Shown piece after piece: positions 1 to 5,456 of a DNA stretch of 9,814 nt. The position numbers were made by a program, and so were the translations under genes. The notes under the pieces are model-generated. The model ran no database searches. It was not told the DNA's origin and worked only from the letters and a program-made list of their open reading frames with translations. The stretch's first letter is position 1. The number at the start of each line of letters is the position of its first letter. The DNA comes from Thermoplasmata archaeon (lineage in GTDB: Archaea; Thermoplasmatota; Thermoplasmata; Thermoplasmatales; Thermoplasmataceae), in NCBI GenBank assembly GCA_021819605.1, contig JAKAQT010000052.1:1-9814 (forward strand), in the 5' to 3' direction.

Positions 1-1116
1 TCTGTCAGTTTCATGAAGAATGGGAATCTTGTTGTGATCTCAGGAGTCAATTCAACCCTGTTCCTGAATGGGGAGAAGATTCCTGATGACAAACGGAATT
101 TTTCCATATACCTAGTGCCCGGAACATATTATCTTGTGGATTCTGCTCCCGGATTCTATGCATATTCAGATTTCTTCTCCATAAGCTACGGCAGCACTCT
201 GACCCTGAACATAACCCTGAAAGCCATGGCAGACTACGGTTATCTGAATGGCACTGTTAATTCGAATAGCGCCATAATCAGAGCCAACGGCATCCCTGTA
301 GCAATTTCAAATGGAAAATTCAATGAAACGCTGCCTGCAGGTAGATACATAATTTCAGTATATGGAATAAACCTGGCTCCCGAAACATATTCACTCACTG
401 TTTATGAGGGAAAGGAAACTTTTCTGAACTGTACCACTCAATCATCTGTAACCTTTGACATAAATGGATATATACAGCCCGGAACTGCTGAGATATTATT
501 CAACGGGTTGCCTGCCACTACCAACACATCAGGCTACTACTTCATATATCTTCCTGCAGGGCTGTACAGAGTTTCAGTTACTGCAACACAATACTTTCCG
601 GAATCGTTCAATCTGTCTGTAAACGGAAATAGTTCTCGTGATTTTTCTCTGGAGCGCCTTCCTGAAAATTATACACTTATCACCAGTGGCCCTGTCACGG
701 TTGAATCTGCCAATATATCGCTTATTACGATAAATAGTACAGCTGATTCAGTATCGATCAACTATTCTTCCGACACTAACGACGGAACAATACTCATATA
801 TGTCTCCCTGAACAACCTTACCGGCAGCAGCGTATCGCAGGCACTGTCAAGCAGAGTTTACATAAATGGCGATGCGGTTTCGAATTACACCATAGCCATC
901 ACCTGCAATTATAACGTTATACTTTCAATGAGCATCCGCCATGGTGATCCAATTATCACATGGCTCCTGAACTCAACCCTTCAGCCGCCGTTGCATAATT
1001 TAAGCCCTAAGTCCAAGGCAATCTCTCCGCAGGATGCAGGAGCCTACATCGCACTTGGTTCTCTGATCAGCATACTGATAGCTGCCGTGGCTCTGACAAG
1101 AAGAAAACTTCTCTGA
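1..1116 (+). CDS. 3' part of a cell-surface glycoprotein-like protein with PEGA-like repeats and C-terminal membrane anchor (5' end outside window)
   Basis: The reading frame is already open at position 1, so this is the C-terminal part of a longer protein and the ATG at 13 is probably internal. About 370 residues are visible. Counted from that ATG, three similar beta-sandwich units run at about 5-70, 75-142 and 147-215. Each has an extended strand, an 'NG' turn, a 'PGTY/PAGRY/PAGLY' turn, then aromatic strands and a 'L.V..G' strand, the pattern of PEGA and carboxypeptidase-regulatory-like domains. A Thr/Ser-rich region follows, then a Pro/Ser/Lys linker near 325-343, one hydrophobic helix at about 344-362 and a short RRKLL tail. 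That layout fits an extracellular protein held by its C terminus with a short cytoplasmic tail. I count 17 N-X-S/T sequons, which suggests heavy N-glycosylation. It may be an S-layer-associated protein or the tail of a thermopsin-like secreted protease. No catalytic region lies in the window, so the function is unknown. Confidence 0.8.
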   Translation, partial: SVSFMKNGNLVVISGVNSTLFLNGEKIPDDKRNFSIYLVPGTYYLVDSAPGFYAYSDFFSISYGSTLTLNITLKAMADYGYLNGTVNSNSAIIRANGIPVAISNGKFNETLPAGRYIISVYGINLAPETYSLTVYEGKETFLNCTTQSSVTFDINGYIQPGTAEILFNGLPATTNTSGYYFIYLPAGLYRVSVTATQYFPESFNLSVNGNSSRDFSLERLPENYTLITSGPVTVESANISLITINSTADSVSINYSSDTNDGTILIYVSLNNLTGSSVSQALSSRVYINGDAVSNYTIAITCNYNVILSMSIRHGDPIITWLLNSTLQPPLHNLSPKSKAISPQDAGAYIALGSLISILIAAVALTRRKLL

Positions 1117-1199
1117 TGCGCTCATCGCCTCAAAGCTCCAGGCATTTCTGATTCGTAGAAAGCACACAATCATGATGTCTGAGGGCTTTAGTCCATCCA

Positions 1200-1335
1200 T
1201 CGCTCAGATCTCGTGAAGCTTGAATTCCCCGGCTGCCTGCAGGTATGTCATCTTCATTATTCCAGTATGCGGCATTCCTCTTTCGGCAGTAATTCATCCA
1301 CATATGGCAGGCTCAGTGGCTTTCTCGCTCAGATC
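1200..1335 (+). repeat. Pair of 11-bp direct repeats in the gap between two convergent genes
   Basis: TCGCTCAGATC occurs at 1200-1210 and again, exactly, at 1325-1335; the second copy ends 10 bp before the stop codon of the minus-strand membrane protein gene. The rest of the gap 1117-1345 shows no convincing gene: short open frames on both strands have no promoter or ribosome site and no recognisable domain. The repeat may be chance or the footprint of an old small insertion. Confidence 0.3.
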
Positions 1336-1345
1336 ATTGCAAGCC

Positions 1346-1789
1346 CTAGAATTCGATCTTTATCTGCCAGTCATTCTTGTTTTGAATCAGTGAGCCGTTC
1401 AGGCCTTTATCACCAATCTGGTTAAGCCGGGACGTGGCTTCGCTTTCTGATCTGCAGTGAAAAAAGATGGCGTCATATCCCAGTTCTGGCATATCACTCT
1501 GCGAACCGAGAATATCCTGCAACTTATCCAGCACTTCAACAAAACGCTCCTGAGTGGTCCTGAGCTGCCCGGTTTTAATTCTCTCTGTGCCTCTTTCCAG
1601 AATGTTGCTGTATATGGCCTGATTTACCTTCCCGGATATCTGCCTGTGAGAGGGCGTCCTGAGTCCAGTGGCTATGAAGTAAGCTCCAACGGCTATTACT
1701 ATTCCTCCCAAGTAATCCAGCACGAAGAAGAAGAAATAGAAACCTAGGATGGCTACAAGTATTCCCATTAATGTCCTGGTATTGTTCAA
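1346..1789 (-). CDS. Small orphan membrane protein, two N-terminal helices plus cytosolic domain
   Basis: I do not recognise a family. The 147-residue product begins with two closely spaced hydrophobic segments, about residues 7-24 (very Phe-rich) and 27-43, joined by a short DY turn. This makes a helical hairpin with both ends probably cytosolic. A charged region at about 48-95 (helical, with ERGTERIKTGQ and ERFVEVLDKLQDIL) follows, then a small alpha/beta-looking tail ending in alternating polar and hydrophobic residues (WQIKIEF). The longest frame starts at TTG (1787-1789). An ATG at 1766-1768 would remove 7 residues, keep both helices and has an AGGA six bases upstream, so the start is uncertain. 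The gene is convergent with the surface protein gene and divergent from the dCMP deaminase gene, with no operon partner. A sensor-like or scaffold role is possible but nothing shows it. Confidence 0.65.
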   Translation of the reverse strand: MNNTRTLMGILVAILGFYFFFFVLDYLGGIVIAVGAYFIATGLRTPSHRQISGKVNQAIYSNILERGTERIKTGQLRTTQERFVEVLDKLQDILGSQSDMPELGYDAIFFHCRSESEATSRLNQIGDKGLNGSLIQNKNDWQIKIEF

Positions 1790-1958
1790 TGGGTTTGAAA
1801 TGCAATACTGACTAAAATCTTTACCGATTCCTGTGTGCTATGGGGTAAAAAGTGATCATAAATACAGTGCTGGACTGGCTTTCTTCTATTCCGGGAAGAT
1901 GTGTTTCGCAGCAAGAATGATATCTGCTGACTGCAATATAGAACGTACCCTGAAAAAC

Positions 1959-1968
1959 ATTATTAAAT
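1959..1968 (+). promoter_or_regulatory. TATA box of the dCMP deaminase gene (leaderless promoter)
   Basis: ATTATTAAAT is centred about 24 bases before the ATG at 1987. The usual archaeal TATA-to-start distance puts transcription initiation on or next to the ATG, and there is no Shine-Dalgarno sequence, so the mRNA is probably leaderless. Confidence 0.6.
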
Positions 1969-1986
1969 GCTTCAAACTATGACTTT

Positions 1987-2499
1987 ATGCAGAACGAAAG
2001 ACCGACATGGGACCAGTATTTTATGAGGATGGCTTTCCTTGCTGCTTCGAGATCAAATTGCACCAGGAGGAAAGTCGGGGCAGTTATTGTAAAGGATAAG
2101 AATGTTCTGGCCACTGGATACAATGGACCCCCGTCAGGCACTGTTCACTGTGATGTGGTGGGCTGTATAAGAGATGAACTTGATGTTCCTTCAGGAGAAA
2201 GACATGAACTCTGCCGTGGACTTCATGCTGAACAGAATGCCATAATCCAGGCAGCCGTTCATGGAGTTAGTATCAAGGATGCAGTCATCTATGTGACAAC
2301 GCATCCATGTGTAGTCTGCTCCAAGATGCTCATGAACGCACAGATCAGGGAAATCATATACGCACAGGGGTATCCGGACGAACTTTCAGAACTCATGCTT
2401 CTTGAAAGTGATATTAAAAAGAGGCGCTTTGAACTTCCGGAAGGAGAGGTCAAAGCCATGCTCGGCGAGTTCTATGCAACTACGCCCGGGAGCGATTGA
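1987..2499 (+). CDS. Deoxycytidylate (dCMP) deaminase, zinc-dependent
   Basis: This 170-residue protein belongs to the cytidine/deoxycytidylate deaminase fold. It should convert dCMP to dUMP and ammonia in the cytosol, feeding thymidylate synthesis. The signature zinc site is complete: H80-A-E82 (H80 a zinc ligand, E82 the proton-shuttling acid) and P107-C108-V-V-C111 (two cysteine ligands). The N-terminal stretch (WDQYFMRMAFLAASRSNCTRR, then VGAVIV and ATGYNGPPSG) is the usual dCMP deaminase start and substrate-side motif. H54, C55, C60, H73 and C76 lie where many family members carry an extra structural metal site. Length and motif spacing are normal and the frame is intact. ATG at 1987 is supported by a TATA box about 24 bases upstream. 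The gene stands alone, with its own promoter and a T-run downstream. Cytidine deaminase or tRNA deaminase is less likely because of the dCMP-type spacing between the YNGPPSG motif and the HAE motif. Confidence 0.93.
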   Translation: MQNERPTWDQYFMRMAFLAASRSNCTRRKVGAVIVKDKNVLATGYNGPPSGTVHCDVVGCIRDELDVPSGERHELCRGLHAEQNAIIQAAVHGVSIKDAVIYVTTHPCVVCSKMLMNAQIREIIYAQGYPDELSELMLLESDIKKRRFELPEGEVKAMLGEFYATTPGSD

Positions 2500-2527
2500 T
2501 GACATGCGGGCATCAGAGCTTCATTCT

Positions 2528-2533
2528 TTTTTC
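2528..2533 (+). terminator. T-run terminator after the dCMP deaminase gene
   Basis: A run of six T lies 29 bases after the stop codon at 2497-2499. Archaeal RNA polymerase often terminates at such runs without a hairpin, and the next gene has its own promoter. Confidence 0.35.
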
Positions 2534-2610
2534 ATGAATCCAGAAACGGCATTTTGTATCACTTATGCACAGTAGGATACTTCAGGAATTTTTCAGCCCT
2601 GTGATAATTC

Positions 2611-2619
2611 TTATATTAT
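2611..2619 (+). promoter_or_regulatory. TATA box of the dedA gene, deciding its start codon
   Basis: TTATATTAT lies with its centre about 25 bases before the GTG at 2639 but only about 10 bases before the GTG at 2624. At normal archaeal spacing, transcription begins at about 2639-2641, so the upstream GTG would not be in the mRNA. No ribosome site precedes either codon. Confidence 0.55.
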
Positions 2620-2638
2620 AGTTGTGTATGAGGCTTTC

Positions 2639-3295
2639 GTGATTCACATTGCCATTGCAACTGAGCTTGCTAATTTCGTAATAGGGCTCATACAAGCCTT
2701 GGGATACCCCGGCATCTTTGTCTTGATGCTCCTTGAGGGCCTTCTCCTTCCTATCCCGTCTGAGGTTGTTATGGCATTCGGCGGTTATCTAGCCTTTTCA
2801 GGTGGTCTTCTTGGAGTCGCAGGGTTGCCGGCATTTATTATCCTGCTGGTTGTTGGCAGCATCGGAAACCTTACTGGGGCATATCTTGCCTATATGCTTG
2901 GAGATTATGGTGGGATTCCTCTAATCCTGAGATATGGCAAATATGTTATGCTGGACGAATCTTCCATACGGAGAACTCACGAATGGTTTCTCAGGTATGG
3001 CCCACTCTCGGTCTTTTTTACACGGCTCGTTCCCATATTCCGTACATTCATATCCATACCTGCTGGAATTGCCAGAATGAACAGGGCATCATTCCTGCTG
3101 TTGACACTTGCAGGTGCTCTTATCTGGGACAGCTTCCTGATATATTTTGGATATATTCTGGGCCCGCACTGGGGTAGCATTCTTTCATATTTCGACGAGT
3201 ACCAGTATGTGGCGATTGCAATTCTTGTAGGAATAATACTGTGGTGGTTTTTCTCAAAACTAAGCAGGAAGAGACAGCAGAGAACCGTTTCTTGA
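2639..3295 (+). CDS. DedA/VTT-family integral membrane protein
   Basis: This is a polytopic membrane protein of about 218 residues from the DedA (SNARE-associated/VTT) family, whose bacterial members act as polyprenyl-phosphate or phospholipid flippases or transporters. The substrate here is unknown. Numbered from the longer GTG form at 2624, the family motifs are E39...P43-I-P45-S-E47 in the first re-entrant half and FFTR134LVP137IFR140...P-A-G148 with a following Met in the second. The conserved G/N-rich helix (GSIGNLTGAYLAYMLGDYGG) lies between them. Hydrophobic segments span about 16-37, 48-95, 127-147, 155-180 and 194-211, and the C-terminal tail is basic (KLSRKRQQR). Acidic and arginine residues in these motifs are those needed for transport in studied relatives. 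The GTG at 2639 is chosen because of the TATA box position; the frame also allows GTG at 2624, adding 5 residues. The gene is monocistronic. Confidence 0.88.
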   Translation: MIHIAIATELANFVIGLIQALGYPGIFVLMLLEGLLLPIPSEVVMAFGGYLAFSGGLLGVAGLPAFIILLVVGSIGNLTGAYLAYMLGDYGGIPLILRYGKYVMLDESSIRRTHEWFLRYGPLSVFFTRLVPIFRTFISIPAGIARMNRASFLLLTLAGALIWDSFLIYFGYILGPHWGSILSYFDEYQYVAIAILVGIILWWFFSKLSRKRQQRTVS

Positions 3296-3298
3296 AGC

Positions 3299-3391
3299 CA
3301 GGTATATTAAACCTGCACTTCACAAATCATTATATCAAAATTTCACTGTGATTTTGCAATGACAGGCACTCGTGAGGTTTTATTATACCTG
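3299..3391. repeat. Pair of inverted near-palindromic repeats directly after dedA
   Basis: CAGGTATATTAAACCTG (3299-3315) is itself an imperfect palindrome (CAGGT/ACCTG). A reverse-complement relative, GAGGTTTTATTATACCTG, lies at 3374-3391, so the two copies are inverted with one indel. Between them CAAAAT (3336-3341) and ATTTTG (3351-3356) can also pair, and GACAGG/CCTGTC (3361-3366, 3388-3393) offers an alternative stem. Four bases separate the dedA stop codon from the first repeat. It could be a transcript end structure, a small non-autonomous mobile element or paired protein-binding sites. Confidence 0.4.
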
Positions 3392-3894
3392 TCTTTCCCT
3401 GTAATGACGCAAGATTGGCCAATATGATCTGAATTCTGGCATTTTCAACTGGATTCTGGAAAATTTTTGGGCTGGTAGCATGACAGTGAAAATAAATCCC
3501 AGACCATAGCGAATTCCTGACCCTCAGCCGCGGGTTACCTCAATGAATATGCTGTTCCATAAAGGTGATGTTGTTTTTACAATTTTTTCAGCAAGAAAGG
3601 TTCTATCTTTAGAGAGGAAATGAATTGCGAACGGAAAGTTCATCAGAAACAGCAATATGTACGGAGCATACCTACGGTCAGTGGGGAATTTAAGCCTAAT
3701 AAGGTCGATAAAAAGGGTGTGAGATGGAATAAGACACTTGGACGTCATGATAAAGGCACAATCGGTGAAACAGGAACCTCCGATGCTTTAGCATATAGAG
3801 GATGTCAGGACCGCAATAATGACTGAATTTTTTGCGATTTACGGCTTCATCCCATGAGTTTTAACCGGTAACAGCTGAAATAGTATTGAACAGT
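3392..3894. other. Gene-poor intergenic stretch between dedA and the sdh operon end
   Basis: About 500 bp hold no gene I can support. A 68-codon plus-strand frame (3620-3826) has an AGAGGAAATG start context but a very polar, unrecognised product. A 74-codon minus-strand frame (3524-3748) overlaps it. A short frame at 3543-3622 overlaps the 68-codon frame by ATGA, and its reading phase continues to about 3855 with several stops. The stop density is about what chance gives, so a decayed gene is possible but not shown. No transposase motif or terminal repeat was recognised. Confidence 0.4.
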
Positions 3895-3924
3895 AAAAAA
3901 TGGAGAAGCCGCTTATGGAAGCGG
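3895..3924 (-). terminator. Hairpin plus T-run terminator overlapping the sdhD stop codon
   Basis: Read on the minus strand, CCGCTT-ccat-AAGCGG (arms 3924-3919 and 3914-3909) forms a 6-bp stem with a 4-base loop. The sdhD stop TAA (3915-3913) lies inside it. Eight bases later comes TTTTTT (3900-3895). This looks like an intrinsic terminator for the sdhABCD transcript. Confidence 0.55.
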
Positions 3925-4302
3925 TATCCTTGCAACGAGAACTGCAAGAATTGTTCCATAAACGACGGTAACGATGTACAGGGCAACCATTGCGTAATTT
4001 ACGTAGGCCTTGCCCTTTTCACCTATATTCAAATCCTTGATTATCCCGCCCAGGCCGTTTACTGCATGATAACTTATGACCCATACAAATACTATGAAGA
4101 ACGCAAGCCACCAGAAATTATGCATATTCTCGATAACTGAGGTAAAGAACTGTATAGGATGCCCAAAGTCTATGTGTGCAACATACAGGTGCACGCCAAG
4201 GAAGAATATGAGGAAGAGACCTGAAGCAGCCTGAAACATTCTCCCAAGGGAACCGGTGGAACTCCTTACTTCTCTCCCGCTGCTCATCTCAACTTCTGCC
4301 AT
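3913..4302 (-). CDS. sdhD: Succinate dehydrogenase membrane anchor subunit D
   Basis: This 129-residue protein has three membrane helices (about 26-44, 62-85 and 103-125) and is the second anchor of complex II, helping bind quinone and heme b at the membrane. It resembles SdhC along its length. The first helix has SGLFLIFFLGVHLYVAH (H38, H43) and the second ends in SYHAVNGLGGIIKDL (H79), the position of the second-helix heme-ligand histidine. ATG at 4300-4302 is chosen because it follows the sdhC stop codon after a single base. Longer versions of the frame run back into sdhC and their extra N terminus looks like out-of-frame sequence. GAGCTGAT right before the ATG is a poorly spaced ribosome site, so translation is probably coupled to sdhC. 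It is the last gene of the operon. Naming of C versus D follows the closer match of the upstream protein to SdhC. Confidence 0.85.
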   Translation of the reverse strand: MAEVEMSSGREVRSSTGSLGRMFQAASGLFLIFFLGVHLYVAHIDFGHPIQFFTSVIENMHNFWWLAFFIVFVWVISYHAVNGLGGIIKDLNIGEKGKAYVNYAMVALYIVTVVYGTILAVLVARIPLP

Positions 4303-4303
4303 A

Positions 4304-4717
4304 TCAGCTCGCCCCCAGGAACATGTAGGCATAATACAGGAAAATGCCCAGAAGCACCATTGATATAACCTCAAATACGTAGAACATTGCCTTGTTATTT
4401 TCCAGTCCTATACCAAGCTCATTCAACGCAAGTCTTGTCCCGTTGGCACCATGATAGAATATTACCAGGGCCAGAAGAACATCCAGCACAAGGAACGAAT
4501 CAAATGGGCCATATGTGACAGACGTTACCAGACTGTTGTACGTAGCCTTTCCCACAAGCAAATGCGAAAGCACGAACAGGTGAAGATAAAGATAGAATAC
4601 AATCACCAATCCGCTGAACCTGTGCATAGCGAACGCAAAGTAGCCTATTCCCTTCCTGTAGAATTTTGCCCAACCCATGGGGCCTTCCCGCAGATTTTTC
4701 ACGTTTTCCTCGACCAT
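4304..4717 (-). CDS. sdhC: Succinate dehydrogenase cytochrome b-type anchor subunit C
   Basis: This 137-residue anchor of complex II has the SdhC hallmark M-H32-R-F-S-G followed by L-Y-L-H46-L in the first helix and FYH89GANGTRLALNE at the end of the second. The H-R-x-S-G motif marks the quinone-proximal end of the first helix, and H89 is at the conserved heme-ligand position in the second. Helices span about 33-54, 74-97 and 112-134. With SdhD it gives enough histidines for the two b hemes of the type-A enzyme that reduces quinone or menaquinone-like carriers. ATG at 4717 is set by a perfect AGGAGG (4730-4725) seven bases upstream. That site is made by the last two Arg codons of sdhB, so the two genes, whose stop and start are one base apart, are translationally coupled. 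Confidence 0.92.
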   Translation of the reverse strand: MVEENVKNLREGPMGWAKFYRKGIGYFAFAMHRFSGLVIVFYLYLHLFVLSHLLVGKATYNSLVTSVTYGPFDSFLVLDVLLALVIFYHGANGTRLALNELGIGLENNKAMFYVFEVISMVLLGIFLYYAYMFLGAS

Positions 4718-4718
4718 T

Positions 4719-5444
4719 TCAATGCCTCCTGAATAAACTCTGGAACTCGTACTTGACCATGCTTCCCCTCAGCTTCTGGATTGCGTATGATGGGTCCACT
4801 CCCTTGGGGCATGCTTCTGTGCATTCACCAACGAAATGGCACCTTGATGTTCCCTCAGGCCCACTGGCGACCTCGAGCCTGTATTTTGCCCCCTGGTCCC
4901 TGCTGTCTGCCACGTATCTCCAGATTGCAGTCAGCGGTGCAGGACCAAGATAATCTGGATCAGAACCTTCTATTGGACATGCCGCCATGCAGATGCCACA
5001 TTTGATGCACATGGAGTAATCAATAAATTCGTCAAATTGTGCCGGTGTCTGCAGTATTTCAGATTCGTATTTTCCATTCTCGTCGTCCCGTATAATGTAA
5101 GGTTTTACTTCCTTGTATTTACCGAAAAAGCCTTCCATGTCCACAGCCAGGTCTCTGATGACCTTATAATGCTTCATTGGCGCAACCTTGACCTTATCCG
5201 ACTTCAGGCTTTCAATCGTTGTGGAGCAGGCCATATGGGGCTTGCCGTCTATCTCCATTCCACAGCTTCCGCAGATCTCCATCCTGCACGAATATCTGAA
5301 TGAGAGACTCGGATCCATATTCTCCTTGATGTAGAGGAGTGCTTCCAGAACCGTGGAAACTTTATCTTTTGGGACATTGAACGACTGCAGCTTCTGGTTG
5401 CCTTTCTCATCCGTTCTTGTGACTTCTACTACCAGTTCTTCCAT
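4719..5444 (-). CDS. sdhB: Succinate dehydrogenase iron-sulfur subunit B
   Basis: This 241-residue subunit carries electrons from the flavin to quinone through three clusters. Numbered from the ATG at 5444, the plant-type ferredoxin domain has C53, C58, C61 and C73 (SCRMEICGSCGM...MAC) for [2Fe-2S]. The C-terminal bacterial-ferredoxin domain has C146-x2-C149-x2-C152-x3-C156-P and C202...C208-x3-C212-P. By comparison with characterised SdhB, C146/C149/C152/C212 hold [4Fe-4S] and C156/C202/C208 hold [3Fe-4S]. There is no fourth cysteine that would turn the last one into [4Fe-4S], so this is the classical type rather than the archaeal SdhE/CCG type. Length matches the family. The frame also allows a GTG three codons earlier, but that GTG is part of the GAGGTG ribosome site six bases before the ATG, so the ATG is preferred. 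The gene lies between sdhA (10 bp gap) and sdhC (1 bp gap). Confidence 0.96.
   Translation of the reverse strand: MEELVVEVTRTDEKGNQKLQSFNVPKDKVSTVLEALLYIKENMDPSLSFRYSCRMEICGSCGMEIDGKPHMACSTTIESLKSDKVKVAPMKHYKVIRDLAVDMEGFFGKYKEVKPYIIRDDENGKYESEILQTPAQFDEFIDYSMCIKCGICMAACPIEGSDPDYLGPAPLTAIWRYVADSRDQGAKYRLEVASGPEGTSRCHFVGECTEACPKGVDPSYAIQKLRGSMVKYEFQSLFRRH
4725..4730 (-). promoter_or_regulatory. sdhC ribosome binding site inside the sdhB C-terminal codons
   Basis: AGGAGG on the minus strand encodes Arg-Arg of the sdhB end and lies 7 bases before the sdhC ATG. It is a full match to the archaeal 16S rRNA tail core. Confidence 0.75.
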
Positions 5445-5450
5445 ATTATG

Positions 5451-5456
5451 CACCTC
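5451..5456 (-). promoter_or_regulatory. sdhB ribosome binding site deciding the ATG start
   Basis: GAGGTG on the minus strand overlaps the sdhA stop codon TGA by two bases and lies six bases before ATG 5444. The in-frame GTG at 5453 is the end of this site and is unlikely to be the start. Confidence 0.7.

Noticed and set aside
1213..1425. 70-codon plus-strand frame after the surface protein gene
   Set aside because: It runs into the opposite strand of the membrane protein gene, is Ser-rich without domain pattern and has no ribosome site.
3524..3748. 74-codon minus-strand frame with a hydrophobic stretch
   Set aside because: No ribosome site or promoter, no family resemblance, and it overlaps another frame on the opposite strand.
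3620..3826. 68-codon plus-strand frame as a gene
   Set aside because: The product is very polar and unrecognised and it overlaps an equally long minus-strand frame; there is no TATA box at a fitting distance. Kept only as part of the intergenic entry.
3781..3860. Box C/D-like small RNA (GATG and CTGA words)
   Set aside because: The words do not occur in the C-D'-C'-D order or spacing needed, and single matches are expected by chance.
4303..4374. Longer N terminus for sdhD, reaching into sdhC
   Set aside because: The extra 24 residues are out-of-frame sdhC sequence; the ATG one base after the sdhC stop is the natural coupled start.
5445..5453. GTG start for sdhB three codons before the ATG
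   Set aside because: The GTG is the end of the GAGGTG ribosome site that is correctly spaced for the ATG at 5444.
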